Shown one piece after another: positions 57,366 to 64,000 of a stretch of 64,000 nucleotides of DNA (position 1 is its first letter; each line of letters starts with the position of its first letter). Origin of the DNA: Corynebacterium striatum ATCC 6940 (GTDB lineage: Bacteria; Actinomycetota; Actinomycetes; Mycobacteriales; Mycobacteriaceae). The notes under the pieces are model-generated. The model did not search any database, was not told the DNA's origin, and saw only the letters and a list, made by a program, of their open reading frames with translations. The stretch is taken from contig NZ_GG667521.1 of the NCBI RefSeq assembly GCF_000159135.1, positions 44,838 through 108,837 of the forward strand, written 5' to 3'. The position numbers and the translations under genes were made by a program.

Positions 57366-59054
57366 GTGAAAAAGGCAGTAGGACAGCAAACTGGCAAAGG
57401 CTGGCGCATCACCCTCGGCGTGATCGTCGGCCTTCTCCTGATCGCGGGCATCGCCTACACGTGGGACGTTATTGCTAATCAGGGCAAGGTTCCGCGTGCG
57501 ACGTCCGTGGGCGGTGTGGACATCTCCAGCATGGAGCGCACCGCTGCGGTAGAGAAATTGGAGCGCGAGCTTGGCGACGTCGAGACCAAGCCCGTCAACG
57601 TCACCTCCGGGGAGAAGTCTTCCCAGTTAGTCCCTGCCGAGTCAGGCCTGACGCTGAACTACCAGAAGGCCGTGGACGGCATTCCGGATGCTTCCTATAA
57701 TCCGGTGACTCGTCTGTTTAGCTTCGTAAAGGCCACACAGGAAATCCCGGTCGCCGTTGATATTGACGACACTGCACTGGATGGTGCACTGGAGCGCGTG
57801 AAGAACGAGCTCTCCTTCGCACCGAAGGATGGCATGCTGGAGCTCAACAACGGCCAGCTTAAGGTGACCAAGCCAGTGCTGGGCCAGACGGTGGAGCCGG
57901 ATGATTTGAAAAATGGCATCACCGAAAACTGGCTCGACCCGGCGGGCGTTGAGGTAGAGCCTGTCGAGGTGGAGCCCGCTATCAACGACGACGCGATTGA
58001 GGCGATGCGCACTGGCGACGCCGCCAAGGCCCTCGACAACCCGCTCACCATCAACGGCGAGAACAACGTCGCGGGCACGCTGCGCAAGGACGAAATCGCG
58101 CAGTTCGTCTCCATTGAGGCGAAGGACGGCAAGCTGGAGCTGAAGGTGGATACGCCGAAGGCGCAGCAGCTTTTCGAGGAGCGCATGGATGGCGCGCAGG
58201 TGCCAGGCCAGAATGCCAAGATTTCCTTCAGCGGCGACAAGATGAATGTGACTCCATCGGTCGATGGCTCGATTATCGACTGGGAGAAGACCTTGAAGGA
58301 CTTCGATAAGCGCGTCAAGGGCGACGAGCGCACCTGGGACGCGGACTACAAGCCGGATCCGGCGGAGTACACCACCGAGATGGCGGAAAAGGCCACCTTC
58401 AACGACACCGTGTCGGAGTTTTCCACCGGCGGTTTCTCTGGCGCATCGGGCGAGAATATCCGCCGCGTGGCGGCGCAGGTCGACGGCGCTGTGGTCAACC
58501 CAGGCGAGACCTTCTCCCTCAACGGCTACACCGGCCCGCGCGGCACGGCGCAGGGCTACGTGGAGTCCGGCATCATCATCAATGGACACTCCGGCACTGC
58601 GGTCGGCGGCGGCATCTCGCAGTTCGCCACCACGCTCTACAATGCCGCTTACTTCGCCGGCTTCGAGGACGTGGCCCACACGCCGCACTCTTACTACATC
58701 TCCCGCTACCCGGCCGGCCGCGAGGCTACCGTGTACGAGGGTTCCATCGACTTGCAGTTCAAGAACACCACGAACACCCCGGTCCGCATTGAGACCGACT
58801 TTGGCGGCGGCAAGATCACCGTCCGCTTCAAGGGCGTGAAGACCTACAACGTGGAGTCTGTCAACAACGGCCGCTGGGCTAAGACCGACCCACAACCTAT
58901 GTCCGTCCCAGGCAGCGACTGCTCGCCTTCTTCCGGCGCGCCGGGCTTTACGACGTCCGATACCCGCATCATCAAGGATCTAGGCGGCAAGGAACTCTCC
59001 CGCGAGACCACCACTACGGTCTACGACCCACAGCCCATCGTCCGCTGCGGCTAG
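57366..59054 (+). CDS. VanW family protein with peptidoglycan-binding domains
   Basis: A 562-residue protein starting at GTG 57366, with one N-terminal membrane segment (ITLGVIVGLLLIAGIAYTW). Repeated alpha/beta segments of the peptidoglycan-binding type (SVGGVDISSMERTAAVEKLE) follow, then a C-terminal VanW domain (about 350-490) with NPGETFSLNGYTGPRGTAQGY, GGGISQFATTLYNAAYFAGF and RYPAGREATVYEG. VanW function is not settled; the layout points to a surface peptidoglycan-associated protein. It lies 48 bases after the lpqI-like gene. Confidence 0.9.
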   Translation: MKKAVGQQTGKGWRITLGVIVGLLLIAGIAYTWDVIANQGKVPRATSVGGVDISSMERTAAVEKLERELGDVETKPVNVTSGEKSSQLVPAESGLTLNYQKAVDGIPDASYNPVTRLFSFVKATQEIPVAVDIDDTALDGALERVKNELSFAPKDGMLELNNGQLKVTKPVLGQTVEPDDLKNGITENWLDPAGVEVEPVEVEPAINDDAIEAMRTGDAAKALDNPLTINGENNVAGTLRKDEIAQFVSIEAKDGKLELKVDTPKAQQLFEERMDGAQVPGQNAKISFSGDKMNVTPSVDGSIIDWEKTLKDFDKRVKGDERTWDADYKPDPAEYTTEMAEKATFNDTVSEFSTGGFSGASGENIRRVAAQVDGAVVNPGETFSLNGYTGPRGTAQGYVESGIIINGHSGTAVGGGISQFATTLYNAAYFAGFEDVAHTPHSYYISRYPAGREATVYEGSIDLQFKNTTNTPVRIETDFGGGKITVRFKGVKTYNVESVNNGRWAKTDPQPMSVPGSDCSPSSGAPGFTTSDTRIIKDLGGKELSRETTTTVYDPQPIVRCG

Positions 59055-59067
59055 TAGCCTCGACGCC

Positions 59068-59385
59068 ATGGAAGAGAAAACCCTTACCACGCTCATATTC
59101 GGCAACGTGGTCATTGAATCCAACCTGCGCGGGGCAGAACTTCGCATCTACAGCGAAGACTGGCGCGGATATCAGCTCCGCACCGATTGTGGGGTGACGT
59201 TCCGCGCCCCGCTAGATGACATCCGCGGCAACGTTCCTGAGCGCGATCTAGCCGCGCTCACAGAGAAATTCTTCGAACCGGCAGCCGCAGAGTTGGAAGC
59301 ACACTATCCAGGCGGGGTAGCACGGGCACAAAATGAACTGGCCCAGTGGCTAAGCGCCACTGACCAGCACGATATTGTCCCCTGA
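59068..59385 (+). CDS. Small hypothetical protein
   Basis: A 105-residue soluble acidic protein starting at ATG 59068, 13 bases after the VanW stop, so likely cotranscribed. It has coding-type composition, a beta-rich first half (LIFGNVVIESNLRGAELRIY) and a helical second half. No family recognised. The ribosome-binding site is weak. Confidence 0.6.
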   Translation: MEEKTLTTLIFGNVVIESNLRGAELRIYSEDWRGYQLRTDCGVTFRAPLDDIRGNVPERDLAALTEKFFEPAAAELEAHYPGGVARAQNELAQWLSATDQHDIVP

Positions 59386-59706
59386 AAGTTGGGGGTGCAT
59401 GCCAGATACTGGGCCCATTGGCTCAAGTTCGTTCTAGACTCTCCAAAGCCTCGGCGGTTACAGCGATCCGGCTCTTTGGTAGGTCGGAATCTGGGGTCAT
59501 AGATGAGACGCAGCGAAGATGGTCTTCGAACCTCGAATTCATCAACTGTCTGGGATGCTCAGTCGTTACTCGGAGCGTTTCCTTATTACTCAGCTTCGGA
59601 TGCACGTCCATTTATTGGCATATCAAACATTCATGGCTACGAGTCAGCCAAAAGATGATCCACCTAGTTGGGTGTAGACCGTGACTACATACACGAGGAT
59701 GCCGCT
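59386..59706. other. Non-coding stretch between two convergent units
   Basis: About 320 bases of lower GC with only unconvincing short open frames on both strands and no ribosome-binding sites. CCCC-TGAAAGTT-GGGG right at the start could form a small hairpin. It may be a decayed gene or insertion scar; nothing definite was found. Confidence 0.4.
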
Positions 59707-59730
59707 GACAACGGCGAGGGGATAGAAACC
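59707..59730 (-). terminator. Hairpin after the response regulator gene
   Basis: GGCGAGGG and CCCTCGCC form a perfect 8-base stem with an 8-base loop, 5 bases beyond the end of the leftward response regulator gene. The T tract is poor on the minus strand, so it may act as an RNA-stabilising 3' hairpin or a weak terminator. Confidence 0.5.
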
Positions 59731-59735
59731 CTCGC

Positions 59736-60359
59736 CTAAATCCACCCTGATTCTCGGGCGCGCAAATATGCTTCGAATCGGTTCTGTGCACCGAGCTTTG
59801 CCATTGCTGAGGAAAGATAGTTTCTGGTTGTGCCGGTGGCCAGGAAGACCTCCTTGGCAATTTGTTCTATCGAGCCTCCATTACCAGCGGCTTCGATGAC
59901 TTCGGCTTCGCGTTCGGTCAATGGGCTGGAATTTGCTGTGATAGTCGTAGCAGCAAGTTCTTGGTCGATGAAGCTTCTTCCCTTGTGTACCGTGCGAATC
60001 GCTGTGGCAAACTCTTCTGCGGTAGCGGTTTTCGGCAGAAATCCTTGTACCCCAGATGCCAACGCTCGTTTGAGTTGGTGTGGCCGCGAATGGCTCGTAA
60101 CTATAACAATGGCAGTTTGGGGCGATAGGCGCGGAATTTCTTTTGCTAGTTCGACGCCATCCATGCCTCCGAGCTGCAGATCTGTCACTAGTACATCAGG
60201 AAGTGGGGAGTTGAGGGTGTAGGCCTTTTCCCACCGAGAGAGTAGTTCCTCACCGGAGGCGAAGGTCTCGGTCACCTTGAGATCGTCTTCTAGTTCTAAC
60301 AAGGTGGCTAGCGAAGAAGCGATAAGCTGCTCATCGTCGACGATTGCAATGGAGAGCAT
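59736..60359 (-). CDS. NarL/LuxR-type response regulator
   Basis: A 207-residue protein: receiver domain with acidic D8-D9, phospho-acceptor D60 (VLVTDLQLGGMDG) and lysine in FLPKTATAEEF; C-terminal LuxR-type HTH (LTEREAEVIEAAGNGGSIEQ to YLSSAMAKLG). ATG 60359 overlaps the kinase stop (TAATG). Last gene of the leftward ABC-kinase-regulator operon; probably activates that operon and possibly the divergent 72-residue gene in response to envelope stress or a toxic compound. Confidence 0.93.
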   Translation of the reverse strand: MLSIAIVDDEQLIASSLATLLELEDDLKVTETFASGEELLSRWEKAYTLNSPLPDVLVTDLQLGGMDGVELAKEIPRLSPQTAIVIVTSHSRPHQLKRALASGVQGFLPKTATAEEFATAIRTVHKGRSFIDQELAATTITANSSPLTEREAEVIEAAGNGGSIEQIAKEVFLATGTTRNYLSSAMAKLGAQNRFEAYLRARESGWI

Positions 60360-61519
60360 TAGTCGGTGTCCTTCCACGAAAGTGTTGCAGTGCACTGATT
60401 GTTTTGACGGGTAAGGGAGATTGTGCCACCGATCTGTTTTGCTCGTTCCTGTAGGGCTTGTATGCCACCGAGCGGCCCGATAGAGCGCTCTACCCCATCA
60501 TTGGTTAGTGATACCTCGTGTTCAGAGAGTTCGATGTTCACCACACTGGCGCTTGAGTGTTTCATCACGTTGGTGGTCGCTTCGCGGATGAACCAGGCAG
60601 CGGTCTGTTGGCAGGTGGATGGGATCTCCTTCGGTGATCCTGTTACGGTGACCGCGATGTCTGCTCCTCCCAGTAAGCTAGTAGCCTCATCAAGCTCTGA
60701 GCTTGGGTGTAAGGTGCGATATCCTGTTACTACTTGATGCAAATCCGTACGCATGAGCCGTACGAGCTTTTCAAGTTCGCGAAGTTCGCCATCTGTCCGG
60801 TCGTCGTTTTTCTTGTGAAGAGAGATGGCGAGCTGAGTTTTCAGGGACATCGCCGCTAGGCGTTGTCCTAAGCTATCGTGTAGCTCTTGGGCGAAGCGTA
60901 AGCGCTCCTCCTGTACTTTCAGTTGTGACTGCAGCTCTCGCGTCCGATATAGCTCTTTGACTATTCCCACCGACCAAACAGTAACCTTGCTAACCCAAAC
61001 CAACACCAATGCGAAAACAACTATATAGATAGGGTGATCCAGTTCGGGGTGCTTAACCACGGATACGGTGACTACACTTAGTGCCGCAACGATTAGATAA
61101 GCGTGCTTTATGTGGATCGATAGCACGAACGCGAAGCTGCATAGCAAGAATACTGATAGTCCGCTAGTGGTACCCGTGAGATGGGGAGCGCGCTGCGTAG
61201 CAAGTAGCCCAATGGAGACAGCCCAGCATAATAGATTGACAGCGATAGCACTTGGATACAGCGCTCCGAGCGGTCGAGCCGCCGTTGAAAATGCCGGTGT
61301 TCGTTCGACTACCAATGTAGTGAGCCCCGCATTGAGTAATACGACCAGCAAGACCAGGCTAGGTTGAAAATCGTCGAACGATACCGATACCTGTCGGAAG
61401 CTTAAAACGGCTATTGCTAGCAGCGTTGCATGCATTGAGAGCCGAACGTAGGTGGAGAACTTATCGGTTTCCGGCTTCTCCATGAACCCCTGTAGCACAG
61501 TCATGCTGTCAGAGTACAT
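60359..61519 (-). CDS. Sensor histidine kinase (HisKA_3 type)
   Basis: A 386-residue kinase with about six N-terminal membrane segments (residues 25-185) and no large outer domain, then the dimerisation helix with phospho-accepting H214 in AQELHDSLGQRLAAMS and a HATPase domain with the N-box EATTNVMKHS and a G-box GPLGGIQALQERA. Intramembrane-sensing layout, as in LiaS/DesK-type kinases that work with ABC transporters. ATG 61519 follows GATGGAACCCA; 61504 is an alternative start. Confidence 0.92.
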   Translation of the reverse strand: MYSDSMTVLQGFMEKPETDKFSTYVRLSMHATLLAIAVLSFRQVSVSFDDFQPSLVLLVVLLNAGLTTLVVERTPAFSTAARPLGALYPSAIAVNLLCWAVSIGLLATQRAPHLTGTTSGLSVFLLCSFAFVLSIHIKHAYLIVAALSVVTVSVVKHPELDHPIYIVVFALVLVWVSKVTVWSVGIVKELYRTRELQSQLKVQEERLRFAQELHDSLGQRLAAMSLKTQLAISLHKKNDDRTDGELRELEKLVRLMRTDLHQVVTGYRTLHPSSELDEATSLLGGADIAVTVTGSPKEIPSTCQQTAAWFIREATTNVMKHSSASVVNIELSEHEVSLTNDGVERSIGPLGGIQALQERAKQIGGTISLTRQNNQCTATLSWKDTD

Positions 61520-61535
61520 TGGGTTCCATCAGTAA

Positions 61536-62396
61536 TCAGCGGTTAGTTTCCCATTTCATGTACCGGAATGCTGCCCAAATTAGCGCGACACTCCAGACCA
61601 ACATAAGCGCAAGCGGTCCCAAGGCTGTGGTCAGTGTGGCAGTTAGTTCGCCACGTGTAGGGTCTGCATCCGGAATATAAGGCTGCCCAGTCCACTCGAT
61701 GAAGGTGAGATCTCCGAGCAGTGCGAACGGTGTCCGCGCTAACGGATCTTGGATCGGATCGGGCAACGTGGAACGGAGCGGAGACTGGGAAAGCATGGCC
61801 AAAACCATGACAGGGAGAGAAGTCATCTGTGCGGCTTCGGCATTGGCCGTAATCGAGCTAGTGAGCAGTGCTAAACCTGTTGAAATGACGATTCCTAAAA
61901 TCATGGCCAGAAGTAGCAGAATGCCTGTACTCGGTAGATCGCCAGTGTAGACAACGAGTATGCCGGACATTAACGCGGTAAGCAGGAGCGACATAATAGC
62001 TCCGGGGGTGGCCAACGCGGCAAGGATCTCAGCGCTGCGAGCTTCACCAGTGCGTAACCGCTTAAGAACTCGTTCATCACGTCGCGTAGTAGTCATTGAC
62101 AGAACGGAATAGAACTGGACGAACATCAGCGAGATTAGGAAAAATACTTCCATCGAAATTGCGGTGCGCATTCGTGTGCTTGTGGGCTGTCCGTCCTCAC
62201 CCATGAATTGCATCAATAGGCCTACCCCTATGGGAAATACTATAGCCATGAAAAGTAGCGTTTTGTTGCGCAAGTATTGTCGGATTTCGGCCACAGCTAA
62301 AGCTCGATATCGATTCCAACTGGAACTCTGACGGTTGGAATATTCTGGAGCCGATGCGTTGCCTAGATTTACATGGTGGGAAGTAGAAGTAGTCAC
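61536..62396 (-). CDS. ABC-2 type transporter permease
   Basis: A 286-residue membrane protein with six membrane segments and a cytoplasmic N-terminus (ALAVAEIRQYLRNKTLLFM), typical of ABC-2 exporter permeases. ATG 62396 overlaps the ATPase gene stop by 4 bases. The kinase gene follows 16 bases after it. Substrate unknown; drug or lipid export is usual for this layout. Confidence 0.9.
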   Translation of the reverse strand: MTTSTSHHVNLGNASAPEYSNRQSSSWNRYRALAVAEIRQYLRNKTLLFMAIVFPIGVGLLMQFMGEDGQPTSTRMRTAISMEVFFLISLMFVQFYSVLSMTTTRRDERVLKRLRTGEARSAEILAALATPGAIMSLLLTALMSGILVVYTGDLPSTGILLLLAMILGIVISTGLALLTSSITANAEAAQMTSLPVMVLAMLSQSPLRSTLPDPIQDPLARTPFALLGDLTFIEWTGQPYIPDADPTRGELTATLTTALGPLALMLVWSVALIWAAFRYMKWETNR

Positions 62397-63340
62397 GATT
62401 GCACCCCTTTATAGTCAGGTTGAGGATTGTGTTCATTAGCTATACTCATGAACACTTTTTCCAAGGAAGCAGGGCGGGCGGAGAATCCCTCCAACTCAAG
62501 GCAGTTTTCACGTGCCCACTCCAAGACAGTGAGAGCATCTTGGGGAAGCTGCTTTGTAGAAATTGTGTGGCGTCCTTGCTCGGTGTTCACGGTAGTACCC
62601 GGAAGTTGGGGCGGGGTTTGAACACTGGAGACCGTGATCTCGGCAGAAACTGAATTCACCAGTTCGGAGAGCGTGCCCTCGCGAGCAATGGTTCCTTCAT
62701 TCATGATGGCGATGTGATCGCAAAGCAGCTCGGCTTCTTCCAAATAATGGGTGGTAAGTACCATCGTGACGCCCTGCTCCTTAAGTCGTAGGAGCAGATC
62801 CCACACATTTCTACGAGATTCCGGATCGAGTCCAGTGGTGGGTTCGTCGAGAAACAGTAGCTCTGGGTTTCCGAGTAGGGCGCAGCCGAGGTCGAGCCGA
62901 CGCTGCTCGCCACCGGATAGGACTCCTACCCGAACATCAAGCCGATGCAGTAGCTCGACGTCTGCTAGTACCTCTTCTGTATTGCGGGGATTCGAGCACG
63001 TGCCCTGCCACATCTTGATAGTTTCTTGCACCGTTAGTTGCGAGGGAAGCCCGCCTGACTGGAGCATGATGCCCATTCTTGGACGGATGAGAGACTTGTC
63101 AATGAAGGGGTCTCGCCCAAAGACTTCGATTTCACCAGAAGATGCAGGGGCCAGTCCTTCGAGAATCTCCAACGTGGATGTTTTTCCAGCGCCGTTGGTG
63201 CCAAGAAGGCCAAAAACCTCGCCACGGCTGACACGGAAGTCAAGGCCCTTAACAGCCCGAAACGCCTTCGTTCCCTTGCCGTAGCTACGGGTGAGGGCGC
63301 TGACTTGGAGGACTGTTTCACGTCTTGCTATTTCGTTCAT
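62393..63340 (-). CDS. ABC transporter ATP-binding protein
   Basis: A 315-residue ATPase: Walker A GTNGAGKT at 47-54, signature LSGGEQRRLDLG near 140, Walker B LLFLDEPTTGLD near 160, and H-loop TTHYLEEAELL. The C-terminal 90 residues form the extension seen in DrrA-like drug-export ATPases. First gene of the leftward operon; its promoter should lie in 63341-63581, an AT-rich divergent gap with the small membrane protein gene. Confidence 0.94.
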   Translation of the reverse strand: MNEIARRETVLQVSALTRSYGKGTKAFRAVKGLDFRVSRGEVFGLLGTNGAGKTSTLEILEGLAPASSGEIEVFGRDPFIDKSLIRPRMGIMLQSGGLPSQLTVQETIKMWQGTCSNPRNTEEVLADVELLHRLDVRVGVLSGGEQRRLDLGCALLGNPELLFLDEPTTGLDPESRRNVWDLLLRLKEQGVTMVLTTHYLEEAELLCDHIAIMNEGTIAREGTLSELVNSVSAEITVSSVQTPPQLPGTTVNTEQGRHTISTKQLPQDALTVLEWARENCLELEGFSARPASLEKVFMSIANEHNPQPDYKGVQS

Positions 63341-63581
63341 GTTTCTATGCTGACAAAAATTGAGTCGTTTGAATGCGGGAATTGATCACTATCTTCTCTG
63401 CTAGCGATCATTAGCGCGCCATGACATTTGTCATTATTTGCAATGTGGAGTGGGCAGCTTTCCGCTGGCTACGCATGATAAAGCTCATATAGCCTACGTA
63501 CATTTGGCACTAGGCTTCATGCGAGAGTACCGGCACAGTTGAAGCATAAGAATCATATGACCCCAAAGGGAAGGAATCTTC

Positions 63582-63800
63582 ATGAAAGTTTTTCAAGACA
63601 TGGTTCGATTGACTCCAGCGCCTACGGTTGGCCGCGAAGCAACTGTATTCTTCTTGACAATGACAGTTCTAGCAATTTGCGCATACTTAGCGATTGACTC
63701 TGTCAACAACACCTTGGTTTTTGTATTGGTGGGTGTCCTTGCTGTGTATGCGGTGGTCCGAATGGTTTACCGACTGCTTAATCCCGATGGCCAGTGCTAA
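63582..63800 (+). CDS. Small two-helix membrane protein
   Basis: A 72-residue protein with two membrane segments (ATVFFLTMTVLAICAYLAI and TLVFVLVGVLAVYAVVRMVY). ATG 63582 follows AAGGGAAGGAATCTTC. It is divergent from the ABC/two-component operon, 241 bases away. No family recognised. Small membrane proteins beside such systems often are accessory or sensing partners, which is inference here. Confidence 0.65.
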   Translation: MKVFQDMVRLTPAPTVGREATVFFLTMTVLAICAYLAIDSVNNTLVFVLVGVLAVYAVVRMVYRLLNPDGQC

Positions 63801-63885
63801 CCATGATTGAATGCGCTAAAAGTGGGGTTAAGTGGCAGAATGTGTGTCCGTGCGGCGTGTCGTGGGGCGGACACGGTTAGTTACT

Positions 63886-64000
63886 TCATGGGCCTTTTCT
63901 GATTCCTATCGCGTGTTCGTACTCGGTTGGGATAGCGTTGTCGTAGAAGGCTGGTCGTCCTGTTTCCTGGTCGGCTTTGTTGTGGTCTTCTTTGGCAAGA
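63886..64000 (-). CDS. 3' end of a gene running off the window, possibly a transposase
   Basis: A leftward frame enters from the right edge and ends in TGA at 63888-63886, giving 37 C-terminal residues including GRPAFYDNAIPTEYEHAIG. The IPTEYEHAI pattern is reminiscent of the SPxxYE/TPxEFE end of IS3-family transposases. GTGTCCG (63843-63849) and CGGACAC (63868-63874) just beyond the stop could belong to an insertion-sequence end. Too short for a firm call. Confidence 0.4.
   Translation of the reverse strand, partial: LAKEDHNKADQETGRPAFYDNAIPTEYEHAIGIRKGP

Noticed and set aside
59418..59684. 88-codon open frame in the gap after the small hypothetical gene
   Set aside because: No ribosome-binding site, odd composition and no resemblance to any family.

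Overview
The window is chromosomal DNA from a mycolic-acid-making actinobacterium, almost certainly a Corynebacterium. The evidence is a short, complete mycolate locus with a single fadD32-pks13-accD4 set, antigen-85-type mycolyltransferases (one with LGFP repeats), corynebacterial-length GlfT2, AftB and AftD proteins, a 'cory-CC-star' protein, and GC-rich codon use. Nothing in the sequence fixes the species. No rRNA, tRNA or CRISPR array was seen.

Layout. (1) 1-2349: the 3' end of cstA, a cory-CC-star protein and an ArsA-type ATPase. (2) 2350-13311: an accessory island holding a broken arsenate-reductase-like gene, a small two-gene unit whose second gene is frameshifted, a complete type I restriction-modification operon (hsdR, hsdS, hsdM, transcribed leftward), and a protein joining an HTH, a methylase-like region without visible catalytic motifs and an HsdS-like end. 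An intact but active-site-less paralogue of the first gene closes the island. (3) 13612-32535: cell-envelope core, with galactan and arabinan genes (glfT2, PAP2 phosphatase, ubiA, aftB), two mycolyltransferases, a DUF732 lipoprotein, a cutinase-like lipase, fadD32, pks13, accD4, and a 35-residue amphipathic peptide gene. (4) 32762-39335: a compact, lower-GC block of five overlapping same-strand genes: a 2[4Fe-4S] ferredoxin, a 520-residue protein of unrecognised family, an MFS exporter, a double ATP-grasp ligase and a single ATP-grasp ligase. It looks like an uncharacterised biosynthetic cluster inserted into the envelope locus. (5) 39332-44364: leftward operon of DUF3054, a flippase-like membrane protein, an MmpL3/CmpL1-type transporter, a NYN-domain protein and trmB. 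(6) 44772-46589: pckG with its own promoter region and terminator. (7) 46660-57317: a block in the order of M. tuberculosis Rv0224c-Rv0228 and Rv0236c-Rv0237: mtrP-like methyltransferase, GT4 glycosyltransferase, two membrane proteins, tmaT-like acyltransferase, aftD, a DUF2613 protein, then a Usp protein and an LpqI/NagZ-like lipoprotein. (8) 57366-63800: a VanW protein, a small orphan gene, a leftward ABC transporter and two-component operon, and a divergent 72-residue membrane protein. The last 115 bases hold the 3' end of another gene, possibly a transposase.

How the genes fit together. Regions 3, 5 and 7 cover much of mycomembrane assembly. FadD32, AccD4 and Pks13 make and load the mycolate; MtrP and TmaT modify trehalose monomycolate; the MmpL protein carries it across the membrane; and the mycolyltransferases place it on arabinogalactan, whose galactan and arabinan are built by GlfT2, the UbiA/PAP2 donor pathway, AftB and AftD. 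Regions 2 and 4 are accessory. Region 4 is the best candidate for an undescribed system.
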